This document shows positions 1-7,375 of a stretch of 7,394 bases of DNA, piece after piece. A program made the translations under genes and the position numbers. The notes beneath the pieces are model-generated. The model was not told the DNA's origin and made no database searches. It was given only the letters and a program-made list of their open reading frames with translations. Each line of letters begins with the position of its first letter. Position 1 is the first letter of the stretch. The stretch spans positions 1 to 7,394 of the forward strand of contig JAFPWQ010000044.1 in NCBI GenBank assembly GCA_017394925.1, read 5' to 3'. Source of the DNA: Synergistaceae bacterium (GTDB lineage: Bacteria > Synergistota > Synergistia > Synergistales > Aminobacteriaceae).

Positions 1-336
1 ATGCTTGCCGTCCGTGATGAAAGACTCGATGAAGTTGATGTGAAGTTCAAGAATGCTGCCTCATGCTGTGTAGTGATTGCCTCAAACGGTTATCCGGGAT
101 CATATCTCACCGGCTATGAGATTGACTTCGGAGATTCAGAATCAATTGACGGCGTTAATGTCTTTCATGCAGGAACAAAACGCGGGGACGATAAATTTTT
201 CACGTCAGGCGGTCGTGTTCTCGCTGTTAATGCTGTCGGTGATGATGCGAAGAGTGCAAGAGAGAAAGCATATGATGCAGTGAAGAGAATCAAATTTGAG
301 GGTATGCGCTACAGAACGGACATAGGCGCGTGCTGA
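1..336 (+). CDS. purD: Phosphoribosylamine--glycine ligase (GAR synthetase), C-terminal part, 5' end cut by window
   Basis: PurD joins glycine to 5-phosphoribosylamine with ATP to give GAR, the second step of cytosolic de novo purine synthesis. Only the last ~111 codons are present. The ATG at base 1 is an internal methionine, because the family is about 420 residues long and the visible part is purely its C-terminal domain. Family landmarks seen in order are GYPGSY (about residues 30-35 of the fragment), VFHAGTK, the glycine-rich SGGRVLAV, a helix rich in Ala, Arg and Lys, and the closing FEGMRYRTDIG. The gene ends in two tandem TGA stops (334-339). It lies 97 nt before purL in the same orientation, consistent with a purine gene cluster. 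No frameshift or odd residue is seen. Identification is near certain; the real start lies outside the window. Confidence 0.96.
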   Translation: MLAVRDERLDEVDVKFKNAASCCVVIASNGYPGSYLTGYEIDFGDSESIDGVNVFHAGTKRGDDKFFTSGGRVLAVNAVGDDAKSAREKAYDAVKRIKFEGMRYRTDIGAC

Positions 337-365
337 TGAACATCAATATATTTTCGTTAAACATA

Positions 366-415
366 GAGGGCTGAGACTTACGTTTTATGCGGAAGGGTTC
401 AGCTCATATTTTTTT
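366..415 (+). terminator. Candidate terminator or attenuator hairpin in the purD-purL gap
   Basis: An imperfect long hairpin can be drawn by hand. GAG (366-368) pairs with CTC (403-405); GG (369-370) bulges; CTGA (371-374) pairs with TCAG (399-402). After a small internal loop, CTT (377-379) pairs with AAG (393-395), and CG (381-382) with CG (390-391), around a 7-nt loop. It is followed by ATA and then seven T (409-415). This has the form of an intrinsic terminator, but the bulge and internal loop make it weak. The T-run ends only 18 nt before the purL start, so a promoter does not fit between them. If it works, it would act as partial readthrough or as an attenuator of purL rather than as a clean end of purD. 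No known riboswitch consensus was recognised. Confidence 0.4.
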
Positions 416-419
416 CTCC

Positions 420-426
420 AGGAGGT
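420..426 (+). promoter_or_regulatory. Ribosome binding site deciding the purL TTG start
   Basis: AGGAGGT is a near-perfect Shine-Dalgarno sequence, 7 nt before the TTG at 434-436. It supports the non-ATG start. The first in-frame ATG is about 50 codons further in and would remove part of the conserved N-terminal domain. Confidence 0.85.
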
Positions 427-433
427 ATTCAAT

Positions 434-3400
434 TTGGTACACAGACTATATACCACACGCAAAGACACACATAACACCGAAACACTTTCACTCACACAGG
501 AAATCCAAAGCATAAAAGGCAATGAGAATTTACGCGAAATAAAAATTTTCAGCCGTTATGACATTCAGGGACTCACAGATGAAATGCTCAACACATGCAG
601 AAATTCAATCTTCGCAGAGCCATTCACAGATACAATCACAGAATCAATCCCGAACGATTCAGATTACGTTCTCGCAGTCGAATACCTGCCCGGACAGTAT
701 GACCAGAGAGCAGATGCTGCTGAACAGTGCGCAATGTTATTACTGGGATTCAGGCCGGTAATCAGAACAGCAAGAGTGTATTTATTCTACGGTGAGATTC
801 ATAATCACGAGGCCGTAAAGAAATTTCTGATTAACCCCGTCGAATCACGTGAGGCACAATTGAACGCATATGACTCACTCGAAATGAATTATGCAGTCCC
901 CGAAGACGTAAAGACAATCATGAATCCCGAATCAATTCACAACCTCGCAATGAGCCGCGAAGATTTAGACTGCCTCATGAAATATTTTGAGTCAGAAGGC
1001 AGATACCCAACCGCCGCAGAGATTAAAGTAATCGATACTTACTGGTCAGATCATTGCAGACATACGACGTTCGGAACTCAGATTGACCATGCAGAAATTC
1101 ATGACATGAGCGTTCATAAGGCATTCGATTCATACATGGCCATTCGCAAAGAGCTGGGCTATCCTGATGATAAGCCTGTTACGTTGATGGACATAGCAAC
1201 AATCGGAGCAAAATATCTCAGGTCAAAAGGAAAACTAAATGACCTCGTATTGTCAGAAGAGAATAACGCCTGCACAGTGAGAATTGATGTCGAAGGCGAG
1301 AAATGGCTTTTGCTCTTCAAGAATGAAACGCATAATCACCCGACCGAAATTGAGCCGTTCGGAGGAGCAGCAACATGCATAGGCGGTGCAATAAGAGATC
1401 CGTTATCCGGACGTGCATATGTCTATCAGGCCATGCGCATAACAGGAGCCGCAGATCCATTCATGCCGACAATGCCCGGAAAATTATCTCAGCGTTCAAT
1501 CATCACGAAAGCAGCACAGGGATATTCATCATACGGGAATCAAATCGGAGTTCCAACGGGATTAGTCGAAGAAATATATCATGAAGGTTATCGTGCAAAG
1601 CGTCTCGAAGTCGGAGCAGTAATCGCGGCAGTTCGTGAAGACAGCGTTATACGTGAGAGGCCATGCGCAGGGGATTATGTGTTATTGCTCGGAGGCAGGA
1701 CAGGCAGAGACGGAATCGGAGGTGCAACAGGTTCAAGCGTTTCACATAATGCGGTCTCACTCGAAACATGCGGTGCTGAAGTCCAGAAGGGTAACGCTCC
1801 AGAAGAACGAAAACTGCAAAGATTATTCCGTAATTCAGAATTCACTCGCTTAATCAAAAAATGCAATGATTTCGGCGCAGGAGGAGTAAGCGTTGCAGTT
1901 GGTGAACTCGCAGACGGACTCGATATTAATCTTGATGCCGTGCCGTTGAAATATGCAGGTCTTGACGGAACAGAAATTGCAGTCAGCGAATCACAGGAGC
2001 GTATGGCCGTCGTCGTAAGCGAAGAGAATGTTGAACGCGTAAAATCTCTCGCACTCTCTGAGGACGTAAACGCCGCCGTAATTGCCCGCGTGAATGACTC
2101 AGGACGTATGCGAATGTCATGGCGCGGAAAAGAAATCGTGAATCTCTCGCGTGAATTCATTGACAGTAACGGTGCAGACAGACACATAAATATAATCGTG
2201 AATGAACCTGCAAAAGAGAATCGCAAAATCTCACATGAAGACTTCAGAACGAGAATGCTTGAGGTACTTGCAGATTTGAATGTATGTTCAAAGCGCGGAC
2301 TTGCTGAGAGATTTGATTCAACTGTCGGAGCGCATACGGTGTTAATGCCCTTCGGAGGAAAATTTCAGATGACACCTTCACAGGTCATGGCCGCAAAAAT
2401 TCCCGTTGGTATTCATCGTGAGACTGATACATGCTCGTTAATGTCATGGGGATTTGACTCGTATATATCATCGCATTCATGCTTTGACGGCGCATATCTT
2501 GCTGTTATAGATTCACTGTGCAGAATTATCGCGTCAGGAGGAGATTTGAGTCATTGCTGGCTTACGTTCCAGGAATATTTTGGGAAGCCTGAACATGATT
2601 CGCATAAATGGGGACTGCCGTTCGGGGCGTTACTGGGAGCATTGAAGGCGCAAATTGATTTCGGAGTTGCTGCAATCGGCGGTAAAGACTCAATGAGCGG
2701 ATCATTCATGAGTTCCGAAGGCATTAATTACGATGTTCCGCCGACATTAATATCTTTTGCAGTCTCAATTGCAGATGTTCATGATGTTGTCTCGAATGAA
2801 TTCAAACATGCAGGCTCAAAAGTATTTATGCTTCAGCCTTCGTATGATGAGCGCGGACTTCCTGAAAGTGAATCGCTGACAAAGATATTCGCAGTGATTC
2901 GTGATTTGAATTCGCAAAGAAAGATTCTTTCGTGTCATGTCCCCACGAACGGAGGAATCATCGCGGCAATATTCAAGATGTCTCTGGGAAATAATTTCGG
3001 CTTTGAGTTCTCACGTGATGATGTTGATGTATTTGATGAGAGACGCGGAAGATTTATCGTTGAGCTTCCTGTTGATTATGCTGCTGAGTCTTCACATATT
3101 GATGCTGAACTCATCACTCATGACATGACATGTGATGCTGCTGATTATGCAGTTGAGTCTGACCATGATGCAGAGCCTTCACATGATGATGTGAATATCA
3201 TTGAGCTTGGGCATGTGATAAATTCGCCTGAAATTATTTTTTCTGGTGAGCATGTCAGCATTCATAATGCAGAGAAAGAATATAATTCGACTCTTGAAAG
3301 CATATTCCCGACAGAGATAAACGAATCATCAATGAATATTCCAAGCGTTGAAGTGAAGCATGATATACCCAAAGTATTTTACGCGCATAAATCAGAATCA

Positions 3401-4198
3401 TCGCCGCGATTCCTGATTCCTGTTTTCGCAGGCACTAATTGCGAATACGAGACGGCAAAGGCAGTAATGCGTTCAGGAGGCAAAGCAGAAATTTTTGTTG
3501 TGAAGACATTAACGCCCGAACTCATGAAGAAGTCTTCCGAAGAGTTTTCGCGTTCACTGAAAAATTCACAGGCTTTAATTTTGCCCGGCGGATTCTCAAA
3601 CGGTGATGAACCAGACGGATCCGGGAAATTCATCGCGATATTTTTGCGTTCAGTGCGTGAATCAATTGATGACCTTCTGAATAATCGCGGCGGATTAATC
3701 TGCGGAATATGCAACGGATTTCAGGCACTCGTCAAGACAGGTTTGTTGCCGTCTGGTAGAATCTGTGAGCCTGAAGAGCTGAACACGACATTAACGTTTA
3801 ACCGCATAGGCAGACACCAGTCGCGGATCATAAATGCGAAAATAATATCGAATCATTCCGCGTGGTTAAGAAAGTATAATATCGGTGATGTATACTCAAT
3901 GCCGATTTCACACGGAGAAGGAAGATTTATGTGTGAAGAATCTGTGTATTCGGACTTAATGCAAAACGGACAAATCGCAGCACAGTATGTTGACCTCAAT
4001 GGCAATCCCTCAATGAGCACCCAATATAATCCGTCAGGGTCATGCTTTGCTGTTGAGTGCGTAACTTCTCCGGACGGGCGCGTACTCGGCAGAATGGGAC
4101 ATGCTGAACGTGTGAGTCGGGGACTGTATAAGAACGTATGCGGGAATTATGACCTGAAATTTTTTGAGTCAGCCTGCGAATATTTTATGAGAGAATGA
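434..4198 (+). CDS. purL: Phosphoribosylformylglycinamidine synthase (FGAM synthase), large single-chain type
   Basis: PurL converts FGAR, glutamine and ATP to FGAM, glutamate, ADP and phosphate, the fourth step of de novo purine synthesis, in the cytosol. At 1254 residues it is the fused large form, so separate PurS and PurQ are not needed. It most resembles the Clostridium/Streptococcus-like subgroup. Seen in order: a PurS-like N-terminal domain (about 1-150, with VEYLPGQYDQRADAAEQC and LINPVESREA); the linker motif TYWSDHCRHTTFGT from residue 202; the synthase core with NETHNHPTEIEPFGG from 297, GRTGRDGIGGATGSS, NDFGAGGVSVAVGELADG and GGKDSM (749-754); and a class I glutaminase domain (about 992-1254) with LPGGFSNGDEPDGSGK. 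The likely glutaminase triad is Cys1093 (in GICNGFQ), His1223 and Glu1225 (in GHAERVSR). All expected key motifs are intact. Residues 881-920 are an unusual Asp/His/Ala/Glu-rich insertion. The start is TTG with a strong ribosome binding site. Confidence 0.97.
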   Translation: MVHRLYTTRKDTHNTETLSLTQEIQSIKGNENLREIKIFSRYDIQGLTDEMLNTCRNSIFAEPFTDTITESIPNDSDYVLAVEYLPGQYDQRADAAEQCAMLLLGFRPVIRTARVYLFYGEIHNHEAVKKFLINPVESREAQLNAYDSLEMNYAVPEDVKTIMNPESIHNLAMSREDLDCLMKYFESEGRYPTAAEIKVIDTYWSDHCRHTTFGTQIDHAEIHDMSVHKAFDSYMAIRKELGYPDDKPVTLMDIATIGAKYLRSKGKLNDLVLSEENNACTVRIDVEGEKWLLLFKNETHNHPTEIEPFGGAATCIGGAIRDPLSGRAYVYQAMRITGAADPFMPTMPGKLSQRSIITKAAQGYSSYGNQIGVPTGLVEEIYHEGYRAKRLEVGAVIAAVREDSVIRERPCAGDYVLLLGGRTGRDGIGGATGSSVSHNAVSLETCGAEVQKGNAPEERKLQRLFRNSEFTRLIKKCNDFGAGGVSVAVGELADGLDINLDAVPLKYAGLDGTEIAVSESQERMAVVVSEENVERVKSLALSEDVNAAVIARVNDSGRMRMSWRGKEIVNLSREFIDSNGADRHINIIVNEPAKENRKISHEDFRTRMLEVLADLNVCSKRGLAERFDSTVGAHTVLMPFGGKFQMTPSQVMAAKIPVGIHRETDTCSLMSWGFDSYISSHSCFDGAYLAVIDSLCRIIASGGDLSHCWLTFQEYFGKPEHDSHKWGLPFGALLGALKAQIDFGVAAIGGKDSMSGSFMSSEGINYDVPPTLISFAVSIADVHDVVSNEFKHAGSKVFMLQPSYDERGLPESESLTKIFAVIRDLNSQRKILSCHVPTNGGIIAAIFKMSLGNNFGFEFSRDDVDVFDERRGRFIVELPVDYAAESSHIDAELITHDMTCDAADYAVESDHDAEPSHDDVNIIELGHVINSPEIIFSGEHVSIHNAEKEYNSTLESIFPTEINESSMNIPSVEVKHDIPKVFYAHKSESSPRFLIPVFAGTNCEYETAKAVMRSGGKAEIFVVKTLTPELMKKSSEEFSRSLKNSQALILPGGFSNGDEPDGSGKFIAIFLRSVRESIDDLLNNRGGLICGICNGFQALVKTGLLPSGRICEPEELNTTLTFNRIGRHQSRIINAKIISNHSAWLRKYNIGDVYSMPISHGEGRFMCEESVYSDLMQNGQIAAQYVDLNGNPSMSTQYNPSGSCFAVECVTSPDGRVLGRMGHAERVSRGLYKNVCGNYDLKFFESACEYFMRE
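3074..3175 (+). repeat. Diverged internal duplication inside the purL insertion
   Basis: Within purL, residues 881-892 (DYAAESSHIDAE, bases 3074-3109) and 904-914 (DYAVESDHDAE, bases 3143-3175) look like two copies of one short unit, with 11 residues between them. The surrounding stretch is rich in GAT and GCT/GCA codons and low in complexity. It lies between the strand ending in FIVELP and the strand IIELGHVI. In relatives as I remember them this place holds a shorter helix or loop, so it is probably a lineage-specific expansion of a surface loop. Confidence 0.55.
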
Positions 4199-4205
4199 TT
4201 TTTAT

Positions 4206-4211
4206 GGAGGT
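4206..4211 (+). promoter_or_regulatory. Ribosome binding site of the large unknown gene
   Basis: GGAGGT lies 11 nt before the ATG at 4223, a slightly long but workable spacing. It falls in the 24-nt gap after the purL stop. No promoter-like boxes are seen in the gap, which favours co-transcription with purL. Confidence 0.75.
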
Positions 4212-4222
4212 GTTATAGTTTC

Positions 4223-7200
4223 ATGGAACGAAAGAGCATCGAAAAGTATTTAGGCAGAAAAGTTGAAATTACACTAATGCCCGACGGACACAAATCCGAA
4301 GGCGTTCTGCTTAAGTGCGAAGACGATCATATTGAAATAGGCCAGGAGCTTTGGGTATATCAGATGATTTGGGGAATTCGTCCGCTTGATGATGAACCCG
4401 TACACGCTGAAGCCCCGAAGCCTGAGCCTGTACCAGTACCAGAACCAGAATTGAAGCCTGAGTTTGAGTCATTGCCTGAACCTGTGCAAGTTTCAGAACC
4501 AGAGCCGGAGTCTGAAGCAGAGAATGCAAAAGTGATTCGTGAGATAACATTTCAGAGTGAACTTGACGAATGTATTCACGACATGCAGAAGGCCATGACT
4601 GAAAATGAATCGCTTAGTGCGGATTATGTTCGCAAATTCAGGACAGGAAAGCCCGATAAGATTCAGAATGCCGCAGAGAAAATATTATCGCAGTATCAGT
4701 ATGCAGTGAAAATAAACGAGAATAAGCCGTATTCAATGCGTATGATAGATATACTGAATTCATCGCGTCAGTTATGGAAGACTAACCAGAATAATATTAT
4801 CGCCTCAGAAATTTACGCGTTCTTTCTTTATATTACCGGCGAAAATACTAAAAGCGTTAATATTTATACCCGCATACATGACTTCAGAGCGGCATTAATG
4901 GCATCATCGTCAGCGGCCTCACGAATGAACGCATTAGCCTGTCTGATAGTGAGTGAACCGTTAAGCCCGAAAAATTTTGCGCTGTTATTAAAATCCGAAC
5001 CACAGCAGTTAATCGCAATGCTAATCTGGATAATCGATAACGCAGCAGAGAATCAAAATAATTCGCATGAATACCGCGAAATGTGTTTTGCATACAGTGC
5101 CTCAATCGCAAATCATGTTCTTGGCTTCTCATCATGGGATAATCATGAAAGTTTATGTTCTCAGGAAAATATTGACGCGTTAAAGCAATGGCTGATGACT
5201 CAGAAATACGATACAAAAATTATGGAACATGCATACAAGACAGTAGGCAGTCCGGCAGTAATAGAGAATGCATCAGCTGAGAATGTCCCGGATATAGGCG
5301 CAAGAAAATTTGACGGCGAAATAGATTATTTCAATCCGAACAGAGATAAGCTATACGGGTTCATAAAGTGCAATGCGGTCATGAAGTACGATGTGCCTTT
5401 ATCATCAGAAGGAGCAATATTCTTCCATCTGAATCAAATTGAAGATAAAGATTTGCGGCGCAGATTAATAACCTGCAAAAAGATGCGTCCTAAATTCAAA
5501 GTTACGTTCAAACTGGGCAATAACGGAAGAGGAGCAGCAGCATATGAGATTCACAGCAGAGGCCTCGAATCTTCAAGAGTGTTTACGGCAGATGTATTTT
5601 CTGCACTGTCAGAAGAAGGCGTGATTGAATTCTATGCGCGTCATAACACTCCTCCGTTCGGAAAGGTACGCACTAAGGACAAAACTTTATGCACGTTCAA
5701 TGAATATAACGTAAAAGATCCGTTGCTTGCAGTCTTTCTTGAATACTCGCCGAATGTCGAAGGTCATCCCGTAAGATTCGTAAGAGGAACGAACATGAGC
5801 GGCAACATGCAGATTCAAAATTTAGTGTCAGCGGTTCCGTTTCCTGAATCAAAAGTGCAGGCATGGGAGCGTGAGGGGTTAATCCAGAAAGCAAAAGAGA
5901 GAATCAAATTCACTTCGCATTCTGAAGATGACACAGAAGATTTTGAATCGAATCCAGAACTCGAAGAACTCGTGAACCGTTCATATACTCCTCTTGAGCC
6001 TTATGTGATTGATGCTAATCCTGACTCTGAATCTGAAGCCATACAGAAAAAATCATCGATACTTGACGAAAGGAGCGTAGACACATTCAAAGAGCTTCCG
6101 AAATTTTTGCAGGATAAAATACTGAACACGTCAGCGGCTATGAGTGAAACGTCTAAAATTCTCACGGACAATTTTTACAGCAAGGGGCATTACACTGAAG
6201 TCAGGAATAATTATTTATATCTTGTGAGCAAATTCAACACGGACAATCTCAGTCTCACTAACTCAGAACGAGCCGAACGCTGTTTTGTCATGGCCAGATA
6301 TGTGTATAATTTCTTCTCACTTGCCGATGACGAAGACATAAAACTTTATTCGCCTTCCGAAGAAGATAACATTCGCATCATGGCATATAAGGGTCTCGAA
6401 TACCTGTTATACTCAGAGCTTGACGGAACGAGAAAGGACACATCGAGATATGACACTGCACGGCGTTACTGTCTTCTGAAAATCACGGACGAGATCAAAG
6501 AGGCCGGGCGCATAGGCGAAAATAATGCGTGGCTGAGAATATATATTTACTCATACTTCATTAACGGGTTAAGGCATGATTCGCGTTCAGGCAAATGGAC
6601 AGCACAGGGCATTTCACTTTCTGGAAGCAGTCTTCTTGAATGCAATGACTTCAGTAAATTCTTTGACGGACTTCTCACTCTCGCGTATGTAACTGGAGCA
6701 AAGTTATTGAATTCAACGCTCAAAGGCTTACTCTATAATCTCGAATATTCCGGTGAACTGTTAAACATTCTCGGTCTTGACGGGAAGATATATCAGACTG
6801 GAAACGCGGACAATGAGATTCAATTATGCTTTCAGAATGCGCTGGATCAATACGAGAAGCGCGAAGACATTTCGATTCAGGACCCTGAAGTCATATTCTC
6901 GCCGGGCTTATTGAAGATACTTGATGTTCAGGCGGCAATCGTGAGGCTCATGAAGAAGGAACTTCCTGTTATATTTGGGACAAGTGAAAATAATCTCGAT
7001 GATGTTCTGCGCGTTAAGAACCCGATATTAAACTCTGATGAATATAAAAACTCACTTGTGAAGACGAGACGAAAATATAATACTAATGCAGGTCTTCTTG
7101 ATGTTCTGCCGATTAACGTACTTGGGAGCGTTATGGGACAGTACTGGGCGAATTCATTCGGGAAATATTTCGGTGATAAGCCGTATGATTCTTACTGGAA

Positions 7201-7336
7201 GGAAAAATTTTCGAGGCTTCAGCATGTCCGTGATTCAGTTTTTCATGCGCACCCTGAATATTTGAGCCGTGAAGATATTGAATCAGTTAAAGCAATATGT
7301 CTTGAGATTACAGAGTGTCTTGGTCTCAGGAAATAA
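4223..7336 (+). CDS. Large multidomain protein: Sm-like barrel, twin cold-shock-like domains and C-terminal HEPN-like domain (predicted RNA-binding, possible RNase)
   Basis: I do not recognise this 1037-residue protein as a named family. Seen in order: residues 6-55 look like a small Sm/SH3-type beta-barrel (GRKVEITL, GHKSEGVLLKCEDDHIEIG, then WVYQMIWGI). Residues 58-100 are a Pro/Glu/Val linker. About 103-350 are predicted helical, possibly TPR-like. Residues 363-446 match a cold-shock domain (DGEIDYFNP, YGFIKC, AIFFHLNQIE, KVTFKL, GRGAAAYEI). Residues 464-535 look like a second, more degenerate one (EGVIEFY, PFGKV, TFNEYNVKDPLL, HPVRFVR). About 565-610 is an acidic linker and 620-890 is helical again. 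Residues 893-1037 resemble HEPN domains (GLLDVL, YWANSFGKYFG, then RDSVFH with Arg1003 and His1008, and LSREDIE). No signal peptide or membrane segment is evident, so it is probably cytosolic. It starts 24 nt after purL and has its own terminator. RNA binding is inferred, RNase activity more weakly. The reading frame is very secure, the domain calls less so. Confidence 0.9.
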   Translation: MERKSIEKYLGRKVEITLMPDGHKSEGVLLKCEDDHIEIGQELWVYQMIWGIRPLDDEPVHAEAPKPEPVPVPEPELKPEFESLPEPVQVSEPEPESEAENAKVIREITFQSELDECIHDMQKAMTENESLSADYVRKFRTGKPDKIQNAAEKILSQYQYAVKINENKPYSMRMIDILNSSRQLWKTNQNNIIASEIYAFFLYITGENTKSVNIYTRIHDFRAALMASSSAASRMNALACLIVSEPLSPKNFALLLKSEPQQLIAMLIWIIDNAAENQNNSHEYREMCFAYSASIANHVLGFSSWDNHESLCSQENIDALKQWLMTQKYDTKIMEHAYKTVGSPAVIENASAENVPDIGARKFDGEIDYFNPNRDKLYGFIKCNAVMKYDVPLSSEGAIFFHLNQIEDKDLRRRLITCKKMRPKFKVTFKLGNNGRGAAAYEIHSRGLESSRVFTADVFSALSEEGVIEFYARHNTPPFGKVRTKDKTLCTFNEYNVKDPLLAVFLEYSPNVEGHPVRFVRGTNMSGNMQIQNLVSAVPFPESKVQAWEREGLIQKAKERIKFTSHSEDDTEDFESNPELEELVNRSYTPLEPYVIDANPDSESEAIQKKSSILDERSVDTFKELPKFLQDKILNTSAAMSETSKILTDNFYSKGHYTEVRNNYLYLVSKFNTDNLSLTNSERAERCFVMARYVYNFFSLADDEDIKLYSPSEEDNIRIMAYKGLEYLLYSELDGTRKDTSRYDTARRYCLLKITDEIKEAGRIGENNAWLRIYIYSYFINGLRHDSRSGKWTAQGISLSGSSLLECNDFSKFFDGLLTLAYVTGAKLLNSTLKGLLYNLEYSGELLNILGLDGKIYQTGNADNEIQLCFQNALDQYEKREDISIQDPEVIFSPGLLKILDVQAAIVRLMKKELPVIFGTSENNLDDVLRVKNPILNSDEYKNSLVKTRRKYNTNAGLLDVLPINVLGSVMGQYWANSFGKYFGDKPYDSYWKEKFSRLQHVRDSVFHAHPEYLSREDIESVKAICLEITECLGLRK

Positions 7337-7345
7337 AAATTAATG

Positions 7346-7375
7346 CGGGGGAGTTATAACTGCTCCCCTGTTTTT
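7346..7375 (+). terminator. Rho-independent terminator after the large unknown gene
   Basis: CGGGGGAG (7346-7353) pairs with CTCCCCTG (7363-7370) in an 8-bp stem that includes one G-T pair, with a 9-nt loop, followed directly by five T (7371-7375). It begins 9 nt after the TAA stop. The loop region is part of a perfect 10-nt palindrome, AGTTATAACT (7352-7361). An A-rich run lies upstream (7331-7340), so weak function in the other direction is possible. It marks the likely end of the purD-purL-unknown transcription unit. Confidence 0.9.

Noticed and set aside
347..352. TATATT as a possible -10 box for purL
   Set aside because: No -35-like hexamer lies at 16-18 nt upstream, and AT-rich hexamers are expected by chance in this gap.
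368..400. GGGCTGAGA followed by GGGTTC, recalling part of a TPP riboswitch
   Set aside because: The rest of the TPP consensus, including the ACCTGAT and GGGTAATGCC blocks, is absent, and the gap is too short for the aptamer.
1675..2226. 183-codon open frame on the minus strand inside purL
   Set aside because: It lies wholly opposite conserved purL coding sequence, its Ser/Arg/Pro-rich translation resembles no family, and the open length follows from purL codon use.
3379..3714. 111-codon open frame on the minus strand opposite the PurL glutaminase domain
   Set aside because: It is a shadow of a strongly conserved gene, with no recognisable protein features.
3911..3919. His1160 and Glu1162 of HGEGRF as the PurL glutaminase triad
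   Set aside because: HGEGR is conserved in PurL, but by comparison with the Salmonella enzyme, whose His and Glu lie about 35 residues from the C terminus, the triad residues fit His1223 and Glu1225 in GHAER.
4204..4218. Four-codon frame (ATG GAG GTG TTA TAG) in the purL-unknown gap, possible leader peptide
   Set aside because: It overlaps the ribosome binding site itself, has no site of its own and is too short to argue for.
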